Shown: one piece after another, positions 16,673 through 25,337 of the stretch
How the letters are laid out: each line of letters starts with the position of its first letter
Position numbering within the stretch: the stretch's first letter is position 1
Origin: an uncultured Rhodospirillaceae bacterium
GTDB taxonomy: Bacteria; Pseudomonadota; Alphaproteobacteria; Azospirillales; Azospirillaceae
Reading direction: 5' to 3'
Length of the DNA: 64,000 bases
Assembly: GCA_937927415.1 (NCBI GenBank)
Contig: CALBDS010000003.1
Location: 381,358-445,357 of the forward strand
Notes under the pieces: generated by a model
The model's input: only the letters and a program-made list of their open reading frames with translations
Databases searched by the model: none
What the model was told of the DNA's origin: nothing
Made by a program: the position numbers and the translations under genes

Positions 16673-17524
16673 CTATCCCGCCTGGGCCAGACGCTGGCGC
16701 AGGGTCAGCATGTCCCGCCACGCCTCGCGCTTGGCGGCGGGGTTGCGCAGCAGATAGGCCGGGTGCAGCATGGGCAGCACCGGCACCGACGCGGCGGCGG
16801 GATAATCGAACCAGCGCCCGCGCAGGCGGGTGATCCCCTCCGCCCGGTTCAGCAACGCCTTGGCCGCCGTGCCGCCCAGCGGCACCAGAACCGCGGGCGC
16901 TATCAGCTCCACATGGCGGTCCATGAACGGCATGCAGGCGGCGATTTCCGCCTGGGTCGGGCTGCGGTTGCCGGGGGGGCGCCAGGGCAGGATGTTGGTG
17001 ATGTAAACGCTGGTGCGGTCCAGCCCGATGGCCGCCAGCATGCGGTCCAGCAGCCGGCCGCTGACCCCGACGAAGGGGCGGCCCTGGCGGTCCTCGTCCT
17101 CCCCCGGCGCTTCGCCCACCAGCATCACCCGCGCCTTGGGGTTGCCGTCGGCAAAGACGGTGTTGGTGGCGGTGAATTTCAGCGGGCAGCCGTCGAAGGC
17201 CCGCACCGCCGCCTCCAGCGCCGCCAGGTCCACCGCCTCGCGCGCACGGGCGCGGGCCGAGGCCCCGGCCTCGCTGGCCCCCAGCGGGGTGCCGGGGGGA
17301 ACCGACGAAACCGGCAGCGGTGTTGACGCATACGTCATCCGAGTCGCGTTTGCGTCACCCCTGGCGGCGGGCCTCGTCGGTGCCGGGGACGCTGAGGCTG
17401 CCGGAGTCGGGGCCGGACGGGCGGCGATGGTGGTCCAGTCCAGGGGAATTTCCCCAATGGATTCATCGCACCCGACCTCAACATGCCAGCGAAGGGCCGC
17501 GAGGATGTCGCATGTGTCACTCAT
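16673..17524 (-). CDS. Uracil-DNA glycosylase, family 4-like, with reduced Fe-S ligands
   Basis: 283-residue protein: an Ala/Pro-rich N-terminal extension (about 1-100), then a UDG fold with VGEAPGEDEDRQGRPFVG (uracil-binding motif A), RPPGNRSPTQAE and MLHPAYLLRNP (motif B). Family 4 enzymes remove uracil from DNA and usually hold a 4Fe-4S cluster through four cysteines. Here the first pair reads C-P-L-K rather than C-X2-C, and the position before RPPGNR is tryptophan, so only two of four ligands remain. The glycosylase motifs are intact. Divergent from ETF-QO. Confidence 0.88.
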   Translation of the reverse strand: MSDTCDILAALRWHVEVGCDESIGEIPLDWTTIAARPAPTPAASASPAPTRPAARGDANATRMTYASTPLPVSSVPPGTPLGASEAGASARARAREAVDLAALEAAVRAFDGCPLKFTATNTVFADGNPKARVMLVGEAPGEDEDRQGRPFVGVSGRLLDRMLAAIGLDRTSVYITNILPWRPPGNRSPTQAEIAACMPFMDRHVELIAPAVLVPLGGTAAKALLNRAEGITRLRGRWFDYPAAASVPVLPMLHPAYLLRNPAAKREAWRDMLTLRQRLAQAG

Positions 17525-17645
17525 GATTTGACCTTAGCACCAATCTTATGGTCATACATGGGGGGTTGGAACATTCGGGAGCGTATGCTCGCCGCCGCAC
17601 CCCCGGCAACGGGGGCGGTTTTCTCGGATCTGGGAGGTTGGGGCC

Positions 17646-19295
17646 ATGGAGCGCGAACCGCGCGAGGTGATGGAATATGACGTTGTGATCGTCGGCGGCG
17701 GCCCGTCGGGTCTGTCGGCCGCCATCCGGCTGAAGCAGCTTGCCAACGAGGCCGGGAGCGATCTTAACGTCTGCCTCATCGAAAAAGGATCGGAAATCGG
17801 TGCGCACCTTTTGTCCGGCGCGGTGTTCGAGCCGCACGCGCTCCAGGAACTGATCCCCGACTGGCAGGCGAAGGGGGCGCCGCTCCACACCAAGGCCACG
17901 GAAGACCGCTTCATCTTCCTGACCGAAAGCAAGTCGTTCACCTTCCCCATGGTGCCGCCCACCATGCACAACGCGGGGAACTACATCATCTCGCTCGGCA
18001 ACCTGGGCCGCTGGCTGGGTGAGCAGGCCGAGGCGCTGGGGGTGGAGATCTACGCCGGTTTCGCCGCGGCCGAAGTGCTGTACGACGAGGCGGGCACGGT
18101 GAAGGGGGTCGCCACCGGCGACATGGGCATCGGCAAGGACGGCCAGCCCACCGGCAACTACACCCCCGGCGTGGAACTGCACGCCAAGCAGACCATCTTT
18201 GCCGAGGGCTGCCGCGGGTCGCTGACCAAGACGCTGATGACGCGGTTCAATCTGCGCGACGGCGTGGATCCGCAGACCTACGGCATCGGCATCAAGGAAT
18301 TGTGGGAGATCGACCCGGCCAAGTCGCGCCCCGGCCTGATCGAACACACCATCGGCTGGCCGCTGGACCCCAAGACCTATGGCGGGTCGTTCCTCTACCA
18401 CCTGGACAACAATCTGGTGTCGGTGGGCTTCGTGGTCGGGCTGGATTACGAGAACCCGCACCTGTCGCCGTTCGAGGAATTCCAGCGGTACAAGACCCAC
18501 CCGGCCATCCGCCCGACGTTCGAGGGCGGGCGGCGCATCGCCTATGGTGCGCGTGCGCTGTCGGAAGGCGGGTTCCAGTCGATCCCGAAGCTGACCTTCC
18601 CCGGCGGCCTGCTGGTGGGCGACACCGCGGGCTTCCTCAACGTGCCGAAGATCAAGGGCAACCACACCGCCATGAAGTCGGGCATGGTGGCGGCGGAAGC
18701 GGTGTTCGAGCATCTGACCAAGGACACCGCCGGCCGCGAGGTCACCGAATACCCCGAGCGTCTGCGGGCGAGCTGGGTGTGGGATGAACTCTACGCCGTG
18801 CGCAACATCCGCCCGGCGTTCCGCTGGGGGCTGTTCCCGGCGCTGGCCTATGGTGCGCTGGACACCTATGTCCTGAAGGGCCGCGCGCCGTGGACCTTCC
18901 GCCACAAGCACGCCGACAACGCCACGCTGAAGAAGGCCAGCGAGGCGCCGAAGATCGCCTATCCCAAGCCCGACGGCAAGGTCAGCTTCGACCGGCTGTC
19001 CTCGGTGTTCCTGTCCAACACCAACCACGAGGAAAACCAGCCGGCGCACCTGACGCTGAAAGACGCCGAAACCCCGATCCGGGTCAATCTGGCGCTCTAC
19101 GACGCGCCGGAAACCCGCTATTGCCCGGCCGGCGTGTACGAGATCGTCCGCAACGAGGACGGCACCAACCCGCGCCTGCAGATCAACGCGCAGAACTGCG
19201 TGCACTGTAAGACCTGCGACATCAAGGACCCCACCCAGAACATCAACTGGGTCGTGCCGGAAGGCGGCGGGGGGCCGAACTATCCGGGCATGTGA
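17646..19295 (+). CDS. Electron transfer flavoprotein-ubiquinone oxidoreductase
   Basis: 549-residue membrane-associated flavoprotein passing electrons from ETF to ubiquinone during fatty-acid and amino-acid oxidation. The FAD dinucleotide fold VVIVGGGPSGLSAAIRL is at the N-terminus. The C-terminal 4Fe-4S site shows YCPAGVYE and NCVHCKTCDIKDP. Length matches the family. The ATG follows GGGAGGTTGGGGCC, a good ribosome site. A nested hairpin follows the stop codon. Confidence 0.97.
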   Translation: MEREPREVMEYDVVIVGGGPSGLSAAIRLKQLANEAGSDLNVCLIEKGSEIGAHLLSGAVFEPHALQELIPDWQAKGAPLHTKATEDRFIFLTESKSFTFPMVPPTMHNAGNYIISLGNLGRWLGEQAEALGVEIYAGFAAAEVLYDEAGTVKGVATGDMGIGKDGQPTGNYTPGVELHAKQTIFAEGCRGSLTKTLMTRFNLRDGVDPQTYGIGIKELWEIDPAKSRPGLIEHTIGWPLDPKTYGGSFLYHLDNNLVSVGFVVGLDYENPHLSPFEEFQRYKTHPAIRPTFEGGRRIAYGARALSEGGFQSIPKLTFPGGLLVGDTAGFLNVPKIKGNHTAMKSGMVAAEAVFEHLTKDTAGREVTEYPERLRASWVWDELYAVRNIRPAFRWGLFPALAYGALDTYVLKGRAPWTFRHKHADNATLKKASEAPKIAYPKPDGKVSFDRLSSVFLSNTNHEENQPAHLTLKDAETPIRVNLALYDAPETRYCPAGVYEIVRNEDGTNPRLQINAQNCVHCKTCDIKDPTQNINWVVPEGGGGPNYPGM

Positions 19296-19323
19296 TCCCC
19301 CGCTCCGGCCTTTTTTCCCCGTG

Positions 19324-19359
19324 CCGGCGGGCGAGCGGCACAGCCGTATCGCCCGCCGG
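19324..19359. terminator. Nested hairpin between convergent ETF-QO and IclR genes
   Basis: An 11-bp perfect stem (CCGGCGGGCGA, 19324-19334, with its complement at 19349-19359) encloses a second 4-bp stem (CGGC-aca-GCCG, 19336-19346). A T-run (TTTTTT) lies just before it on the top strand. It probably insulates the two converging transcripts. Confidence 0.55.
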
Positions 19360-19398
19360 TCCCGGTAAGACCGCGCAGGCCTTGCGGCACGGCGGCGA

Positions 19399-20229
19399 TC
19401 ACGGCGCGCCCACGCCCCGTTCGGCCAGGGGAAGGGGGGCGGCGTCCAGGCGCTGTTCGATCTTCCAGGCGGCGGCGCGCAGATGCGGCAGGTACCGCTC
19501 GGCCCCTTCGGAAATGGTCACCGCCTTTTTCAGAAAGACGACGTTGATCGCCCCCAGAACCCGCCCATGATGGCGCAGGGGCAGGGCCAGCGCCGACACC
19601 TTGCTCTGCTGCGTCCACTCCCCATCGTTGCTGGCATAGCCCTGCTGGAGAACCCGTTCCAGAACGCGGTCAACCTGAAGCCGGTTGCGGGCCAGGGCTG
19701 CCTGTTCGTCATCACCGGCCAGGATCATCCGTAAAATCTCCTCCCGCTCCTCCGGCCCGCAATGGGCCAGATAGGCGCGGCCCGCCGCGGTGGTCAGCAC
19801 CGGCATCCGCTGGCGGATCATCGCCCGGTGAAAGGACAGCGGGCTGAAACGGTGGGTGGTTTCACGCACCAGCATGCTGGTGCCGTCGATGGTGGACAGG
19901 TCCGACGGCCACACCAGCTTTTGCAGCAATTCCCCCAGCACCGGCGCGCCGATTTCCGAAATCCATTCGTCGTCCGTGAAGCCGTCGCCCAACTGCCGGA
20001 TCTTGTGCGCCAGCCGGTAACTGTCGTCGGAGGCGCTGCGGCGGACATACCCCTCCGTCTCCAGGGTCTTCAAAAGGCGCCGCACCGTTGTGCGATGCAA
20101 ACCCGTCACCGCGCTGAGATCGGTGATGGTGGCACACCCATTCGTGGTACGGCTGATGGCGTGCAGGATCGCCAGACCGCGGCTCAATCCCTGGACATGA
20201 CGGTACGGACCATCGCCGGAAACGCTCAT
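19399..20229 (-). CDS. mhpR: IclR-family regulator, MhpR-like
   Basis: 276-residue IclR-type protein: winged helix at about 15-75 (VQGLSRGLAILHAI, LHRTTVRRLLKTLETEGYV) and a C-terminal effector domain. MhpR activates 3-(3-hydroxyphenyl)propionate genes; placement divergent from mhpB supports that role. ATG 20229 is preferred over 20316 because the protein then starts just ahead of the helix-turn-helix, and because a palindrome resembling the MhpR operator would otherwise fall inside the coding region. Confidence 0.85.
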   Translation of the reverse strand: MSVSGDGPYRHVQGLSRGLAILHAISRTTNGCATITDLSAVTGLHRTTVRRLLKTLETEGYVRRSASDDSYRLAHKIRQLGDGFTDDEWISEIGAPVLGELLQKLVWPSDLSTIDGTSMLVRETTHRFSPLSFHRAMIRQRMPVLTTAAGRAYLAHCGPEEREEILRMILAGDDEQAALARNRLQVDRVLERVLQQGYASNDGEWTQQSKVSALALPLRHHGRVLGAINVVFLKKAVTISEGAERYLPHLRAAAWKIEQRLDAAPLPLAERGVGAP

Positions 20230-20271
20230 AAGGGCCAATCCTGCCTGAAAAATCCCTTTGCCTTCAATCTT

Positions 20272-20286
20272 GTGCACAGAGTGCAC
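20272..20286. promoter_or_regulatory. Candidate MhpR operator GTGCAC-N3-GTGCAC
   Basis: GTGCAC-AGA-GTGCAC is a perfect palindrome 43 bases upstream of the regulator start. The E. coli MhpR site, as I recall it, has the same GTGCAC-N3-GTGCAC core. A -10-like CATAAA at 20324-20329 would put the mhpB-direction start site near 20336, placing the operator centre about 57 bases upstream, a normal activator position. Confidence 0.75.
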
Positions 20287-20509
20287 GTCGATGAGAACAA
20301 GATTGTTATCACTCATCCCATTCCATAAAATGCGCCAACCAAATAAAAAAAGACATTTCGGGAGATGAAAACGCCCATGATGAAGACGATGATGTCAAAT
20401 CCATCGCTGCGGCGCCGCAATCCCCCCTTATAGCATAAAAGAAAATTAGGAAAATTGTCTCTGCTCCTTTCGGAGTAGACGGGAACCTTTTGCCTATCGG
20501 GGGCCATTC

Positions 20510-21454
20510 ATGACCATCACCGTCAAATGCCTGTCACACACGCCCTTGCGTGGCCTGAATGATCCCGGCGACGATGTCGTGCGGGAAGTCGATGCGGTTC
20601 TGGCGCAGTCCCGTGCGGAGGTCGAAGCCTTCGACCCCGAGTTGATCGTGATCTTCGCGCCGGACCATTACAACGGTCTGTTCTATGACCTGATGCCGCC
20701 CTTCGTCATCGCCACCGCGGCGGAATCGGTGGGCGATTACAACACCTTGCCGGGTCCGCTGTCGGTGGACGGCGACACGGCCCTGGCCATGGCGCGCTTC
20801 ATCCTGGACGCCGACGTGGACATCGCTTTGTCCCACCGCCTGCAGGTGGACCATGGGTGCACGCAAACGTTGGAAGAGCTGACCGGCAGCCTGACCCGCT
20901 ATCCGGTGGTGCCGATCATCATCAACTCGGTGGCCCCGCCCTTCGCCCCCTACCGCCGCGTCCGCAAGCTGGGGGAAGCGGTGGGCCGCTTCATCGCCAC
21001 GCTGGGCAAGCGGGTGCTGGTGCTGGGCACCGGCGGCCTGTCCCACGAACCGCCGGTGCCGCTGCTGGCCGGTGCCCCCGGCGAGATCGCCAATTTCCTC
21101 ATCGCCGGCCGCAACCCGACGCCGGAGGCCCGCGCCGCCCGCCAGGCCCGCACCATCGCCGCCGGCAAGGTCTATGGCACCCCCGACAGCCCGCTGACGC
21201 CGCTGAACCCCGACTGGGATCTGGGCTTCATCGACACGCTGCTGTCGGGCCGGCTGGAGGATGTGGACGCCTTTTCGGTGGAGGAGATTTCCAAGGCGGC
21301 GGGCCGCTCCACCCATGAAATCCGCACCTGGGTGGCAGCGTTCGCCGCCCTGGCCGCCGCCGCCGGCCCCTACACCGCCCGCAAGGATTACTACCGGCCG
21401 ATTTCCGAATGGATCGCCGGTTACGGCGTGGTCAGCGCCCGGCCGGCCGCCTGA
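20510..21454 (+). CDS. mhpB: 2,3-dihydroxyphenylpropionate 1,2-dioxygenase
   Basis: 314-residue class III (LigB-type) extradiol dioxygenase that opens the catechol ring of 3-(2,3-dihydroxyphenyl)propionate using Fe(II). The N-terminus CLSHTPLRGLNDP, the FAPDHYNGLFYDLMPPF segment, the LQVDHGCTQTLEEL histidine and GTGGLSHEPPVP (second active-site histidine) match MhpB. It is the first gene of the operon and its start lies 19 bases after an ACGGGA stretch. Leader bases 20455-20481 contain a short hairpin (CTGCTCC/GGAGTAG). Confidence 0.93.
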   Translation: MTITVKCLSHTPLRGLNDPGDDVVREVDAVLAQSRAEVEAFDPELIVIFAPDHYNGLFYDLMPPFVIATAAESVGDYNTLPGPLSVDGDTALAMARFILDADVDIALSHRLQVDHGCTQTLEELTGSLTRYPVVPIIINSVAPPFAPYRRVRKLGEAVGRFIATLGKRVLVLGTGGLSHEPPVPLLAGAPGEIANFLIAGRNPTPEARAARQARTIAAGKVYGTPDSPLTPLNPDWDLGFIDTLLSGRLEDVDAFSVEEISKAAGRSTHEIRTWVAAFAALAAAAGPYTARKDYYRPISEWIAGYGVVSARPAA

Positions 21455-21513
21455 TCCGGCCCCCGCCTGCCCGCTCCCTCCCCCCTCATTCTTCTTCTAA
21501 GGAAACCCGGATC

Positions 21514-22713
21514 ATGAACAGCATGACCATCGCCGTCCCCAGCGAAGACGAAATCGTCGGCCGCGCGCGGGATATGATCCCGTGGCTGCGCGAACGCGCG
21601 GATGCCTGTGAACAGGCGCGCATGGTGTCCCCCGAAACCATCCAGGCGTTCCACGACGCCGGCTTCTTCCGCATTCTCCAGCCGCGGCGCTGGGGCGGCT
21701 ATGAAATGCACCCCAACGTCCTGAACCGGGTGCTGATGGAACTGGGCCGCGGCTGCCCGTCCAGCGCGTGGAACGTGATGGTGCTGGGCGTGCACCCGTT
21801 CGAAGTGGGCCTGCTGGATCCGCGCTGCGGTGACGAGCTGTGGGGGCAGGATGACACGCTGCTGGTGTCGTCGTCCTACGCCCCGTTCGGCACGGTTAAG
21901 GCGGTGGACGGCGGCTATGTGCTGAACGGCGACTGGCTGACCTCCAGCGGCTGCGACCACGCCAAGGGCGGGGCCTTCGTCGGCGCGCGCCTGTTCTCCG
22001 ACGACGGCAAGCTGATCGACTACAAGGCCTTCTGGGTCGAGGCCAAGCATTACGAGATCATCGACGACTGGCACGTGGTGGGCTTGGCCGGCACCGGCAG
22101 CAAGAAGCTGCGCATCCGCGAGGTGTTCGTCCCCGCCTACCGCACCCACAGCATCATCAACTACACCGAGGAAAGCCACGGGGGCCTGAACAACCTCTAC
22201 AAGATGCCCTTCCTCTATGTGTTCTACGCGGCGGTGTCGTCGGTCATCACCGGCATGGCCCGCGGCATGGTCGATCTGTACGTCGAGCACATGAAGCCGC
22301 GTCAGAACATCTCCCAAGCCGTGGGTGCGGCGACGCAGAACCCGTTCGTGAAGGGCAAGCTGGGCGAGGCCGAGGCCAAGATCACCGGGGCCGCCGCCCG
22401 CATCCTGATGAACACGGACGAGGCGTGGAGCTATGTGTCGCGCGGCGAGCTGGTGCCGCTGGACGTGCGCGTGCGCCACTTCGCCACCAACATGTTCACC
22501 GGCGGCGAGGTGTTCGAGGCCGCGCACATGGTGTTCAAGAAGACCGCCACCCGCGGCGTCTGGCTGAACAACCCGATGCAGCGCCAGATGCGCGACATCC
22601 TGGTGGGTGCCAACCACATCACCCAGAACCAGGACGACATCGGCGATCTGCTGGGCGGCTACATGCTGGGCAACCCGCTGCCGGCGGGCAACCAGTTCGG
22701 CGTGCGCGCGTAA
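21514..22713 (+). CDS. Acyl-CoA-dehydrogenase-fold flavin monooxygenase (HsaA/HpaB-like oxygenase component)
   Basis: 399-residue member of the group D two-component monooxygenases, which hydroxylate phenols with reduced flavin supplied by a partner reductase. Typical stretches: FHDAGFFRILQPRRWGGYE, LGRGCPSSAWNVMVLGVHPF, SGCDHAKGGAFVGA, LAGTGSKKLRIREVFVPAYR. Relatives act on steroid phenols (HsaA) or 4-hydroxyphenylacetate. The reductase gene follows directly. In this operon it occupies the place of the single-component hydroxylase MhpA, so it probably forms the catechol for MhpB. Confidence 0.88.
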   Translation: MNSMTIAVPSEDEIVGRARDMIPWLRERADACEQARMVSPETIQAFHDAGFFRILQPRRWGGYEMHPNVLNRVLMELGRGCPSSAWNVMVLGVHPFEVGLLDPRCGDELWGQDDTLLVSSSYAPFGTVKAVDGGYVLNGDWLTSSGCDHAKGGAFVGARLFSDDGKLIDYKAFWVEAKHYEIIDDWHVVGLAGTGSKKLRIREVFVPAYRTHSIINYTEESHGGLNNLYKMPFLYVFYAAVSSVITGMARGMVDLYVEHMKPRQNISQAVGAATQNPFVKGKLGEAEAKITGAAARILMNTDEAWSYVSRGELVPLDVRVRHFATNMFTGGEVFEAAHMVFKKTATRGVWLNNPMQRQMRDILVGANHITQNQDDIGDLLGGYMLGNPLPAGNQFGVRA

Positions 22714-22735
22714 CCCCGCAAGAAAGGCCCGTCCC

Positions 22736-23305
22736 ATGACCACTGCCCTTCCCAACGGCCACACCGTCAACCAGTTGCTCGACTGGGTGCCCAACGCCAC
22801 GCTGATGGAAATGCCCACCGTCGGCGCCGGCGCGCACAAGCAGAGCATGCGCCACGTGGCCGCCAGCGTGTCGGTCATCGCGGTTCATGCGGACGGCGCC
22901 CGCGCCGGCCTGACCGCCACCGCCGTGTGCTCGGTCACCGCCGATCCGCCGCGGCTGGTGGTGTTCGTCAACAAATCCGTCGCCGCCGACGAGGCGATCC
23001 TGAAAAGCGGATCCCTCAGCGTCAACACCCTGGCCGGTGACCAGGAAGAGGTCGCCAAGGCCTTCGCCGGCATGATCGAGGGTGTGCGCGGCGAGGACCG
23101 CTTCACCTACGGCCAATGGGGAACGCTGGTCACCGGCGCCCCGGTGCTGGCCGACGCGCTGGCCGCGTTCGACTGCCGCGTGGTCAAGGTGTTCGACGAA
23201 AGCACCCATCACGCCTTCCTGTGCGAGGTGCTGGACACCCGCGAACGGACCGATGGGCAGGCGCTGATCTATCTGAACGGCGCCTTCCGCCGGGTGGATC
23301 AGTAA
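22736..23305 (+). CDS. Flavin reductase component (HsaB-like)
   Basis: 189-residue flavin-reductase-domain protein (FMN/FAD binding split-barrel: SVIAVHADGARAGLTATAVCSVTADPPRLVVFVN, with the conserved GLTATA and PP-L motifs). It should reduce free flavin with NAD(P)H for the oxygenase encoded 22 bases upstream. The ATG at 22736 follows AAAGGCCC. Length and gene order match known two-component hydroxylases. Confidence 0.87.
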   Translation: MTTALPNGHTVNQLLDWVPNATLMEMPTVGAGAHKQSMRHVAASVSVIAVHADGARAGLTATAVCSVTADPPRLVVFVNKSVAADEAILKSGSLSVNTLAGDQEEVAKAFAGMIEGVRGEDRFTYGQWGTLVTGAPVLADALAAFDCRVVKVFDESTHHAFLCEVLDTRERTDGQALIYLNGAFRRVDQ

Positions 23306-23347
23306 CCGGCACCGCACAACAAAGAAAACAGCGAAGAGGAAACGACG

Positions 23348-24493
23348 ATGAAGGTTCACCAGCGCCTCGCCCTTGCGGCGGTCGGTCTGACGGCGGCCCT
23401 GGCCGCCGGACCGGCGGCGGCGGACATCACCATCGGGGTGATCGCCTCCCTCACCGGCCCCGCCGCCGCCCTGGGGGCGGAAACCCGCAAGGCCGTCGCC
23501 CTGTTTCCGCCCACCATCGGCGGGGAAAAGGTGAACGTCATCCTGCTCGACGACGCCACCGATCCCACCAGCGCCGTGCGCAACGTCCGCAAGCTCATCA
23601 GCGAGGACAAGGTTGACGCCCTGCTCGGCCCCAACCTCATCAGCACCGCCACCGCCATGGCCGACGTGGCCAACGCCGAGGGCGTGCCCATGGTGTCGGT
23701 GGCCCCGCTGGATGTGACCGGCGACAAGCGCACCTTCGTCTTCCGCTCCGAGCCGAGTGCGGACCTGATGGTTCAGCGCATCGTCGAGGACATGGTGGCC
23801 AACGGCGCCAAGACGGTGGGCTTCATCGGCTTTTCCGATTCCTGGGGTGATCTGCTGCTGAAGGCGCTGACCCGCCTGACCGACGGCAAGATCCGCATCG
23901 TCGCCACCGAACGCTATGGCCGCACCGATCCCAGCGTGCAGGCGCAAGCCCTGAAGGTCATCGCCGCCAAACCCGACGTGGTGTTCATCGGCGCGTCGGG
24001 CACCCCGGCGGCGATGCCGCAGATCACGCTGCGCGAACGCGGCTACAAGGGCCGCATCTACCAGTCCCACGGCGTGACCAGCAAGGAGTTCCTGCGCGTC
24101 GGCGGCAAGGCGGTCGAAGGGGCGGTGCTGCCGGTTGGCCCGGTGCTGGTCGCCGAACAGCTTCCCGACAGCCACCCGGCCAAGGCGACCGGCACGGCCT
24201 TCGTCAAGGAACTGGAAGCGAAGAACGGCGCCGACACCCGCTCCACCTTCGCCGGGGCGTCGTGGGATGCGTGGCTGATCGTGCAGAACGCCATGGCCGC
24301 GGCGCTGAAGGACAAGATCCAGCCGGGCACTCCCGCCTTCCGCACCGCCGTGCGCGACCACATCGAACGCACGGACAAGCTGGTCGGCACCAACGGCGTC
24401 TACAGCATCAGCGGCGCCGATCACGCCGGCTACGATCCGAGCGCCATCGTGCTCGTCACCGTCAAGGACAACCAATGGCGTCTGCTGAAATGA
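23348..24493 (+). CDS. Periplasmic substrate-binding protein of a Liv-type ABC transporter
   Basis: 381 residues with a signal peptide (cleavage near AAA-DITIGV) and a type I periplasmic binding fold: IGVIASLTGPAAALG, DDATDPTSAVRNVRKLI, LLGPNLISTATAMADVANA and DSWGDLL. In this operon the ligand is more likely the aromatic acid than a branched-chain amino acid. It overlaps mhpD by 4 bases (ATGA), unusual for a transporter gene inside catabolic genes and evidence that uptake and degradation are expressed together. Confidence 0.9.
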   Translation: MKVHQRLALAAVGLTAALAAGPAAADITIGVIASLTGPAAALGAETRKAVALFPPTIGGEKVNVILLDDATDPTSAVRNVRKLISEDKVDALLGPNLISTATAMADVANAEGVPMVSVAPLDVTGDKRTFVFRSEPSADLMVQRIVEDMVANGAKTVGFIGFSDSWGDLLLKALTRLTDGKIRIVATERYGRTDPSVQAQALKVIAAKPDVVFIGASGTPAAMPQITLRERGYKGRIYQSHGVTSKEFLRVGGKAVEGAVLPVGPVLVAEQLPDSHPAKATGTAFVKELEAKNGADTRSTFAGASWDAWLIVQNAMAAALKDKIQPGTPAFRTAVRDHIERTDKLVGTNGVYSISGADHAGYDPSAIVLVTVKDNQWRLLK

Positions 24494-25290
24494 ACGATAC
24501 CGCGCTCTCCCCCGACGCCGCGGCGGCCCTTCTTCGGGCCGCCGCCACCAGCGGCCAGCCCATCGACCCGTTGCGCGACCGGCTGGACAACGCCGGCCCC
24601 GACACGGCCTATGCGGTGCAGGAAGCCAACACCCGCGCGTGGCTGGCCGACGGCCGCCGGCTGGCCGGACGCAAGATCGGCCTGACCTCGCTGGCAGTGC
24701 AGAAGCAGCTTGGCGTCGATCAGCCCGATTTCGGCATGCTGTTCGCCGACATGGCCGTGGGCGACGGGGAGCCGGTGGCGGCAGGCCGCCTGATCCAGCC
24801 CAAGGTGGAAGCGGAAATCGCCCTGGTGGTCGGCCGGGACCTGACGCGGGAGCGTCACACCTACGCCGACATCATCAACGCCACCGACTACGCCCTGCCC
24901 GCCATCGAGATCGTGGACAGCCGCATCGCCGGCTGGAACATCCGCTTCATCGATACGGTGGCGGACAACGCCTCCAGCGGGCTGTTCGTGCTGGGCGGAC
25001 GGCCGCGGCGGCTGTCCGATTTCGACATCGCCGGCTGCGCCATGGAAATGACCCGCGACGGCGCGGTGGTGTCGCACGGCAACGGGCGCGCCTGTCTGGG
25101 CAACCCGCTGACGGCGGCGGTGTGGCTGGCCGACATCATGGTGCGCTGCGGACGGCCGCTTCTGGCCGGCGACATCGTGCTGACCGGCGCGCTCGGCCCC
25201 ATGGTGGCGGTGTCCCCGCACGAAGGCGGGCGTTTCGAAGCCGTCATCGACGGGCTGGGCAGCGTCACCGCCCTGTTCGACCCCGCCTGA
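24490..25290 (+). CDS. mhpD: 2-keto-4-pentenoate hydratase
   Basis: 266-residue hydratase adding water to 2-hydroxypenta-2,4-dienoate to give 4-hydroxy-2-oxovalerate. The family pattern GRKIGLTS, PDFGMLFADM, KVEAEIALVVGRDL, YALPAIEIVDSRI (metal-binding acids), and LGNPLTAAVWLA is complete. The ATG overlaps the binding-protein stop. The last codons and stop lie in a 17-base tandem duplication, but the reading frame ends cleanly in the first copy. Confidence 0.94.
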   Translation: MNDTALSPDAAAALLRAAATSGQPIDPLRDRLDNAGPDTAYAVQEANTRAWLADGRRLAGRKIGLTSLAVQKQLGVDQPDFGMLFADMAVGDGEPVAAGRLIQPKVEAEIALVVGRDLTRERHTYADIINATDYALPAIEIVDSRIAGWNIRFIDTVADNASSGLFVLGGRPRRLSDFDIAGCAMEMTRDGAVVSHGNGRACLGNPLTAAVWLADIMVRCGRPLLAGDIVLTGALGPMVAVSPHEGGRFEAVIDGLGSVTALFDPA

Positions 25291-25318
25291 AGAATGGCAC
25301 GGCCTGAAGAATGGCACG
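25285..25318 (+). repeat. 17-bp perfect tandem duplication at the mhpD stop
   Basis: GCCTGAAGAATGGCACG occurs at 25285-25301 and again at 25302-25318, followed by a third partial CCTGA. The first copy contains the mhpD stop codon. It looks like a recent slippage duplication and moves mhpF about 17 bases further away. Confidence 0.9.
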
Positions 25319-25337
25319 CCTGAGAGAGGAAGGATTC

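Noticed and set aside
23348..24493. Ordinary leucine/isoleucine/valine binding protein
   Set aside because: It is overlapped with mhpD and lies inside an aromatic operon under an MhpR-type regulator, so an aromatic ligand is more likely.
25285..25318. CRISPR-like or terminator role for the repeated 17-mer
   Set aside because: Only two adjacent copies with no spacers and no palindromic symmetry; simple tandem duplication explains it.
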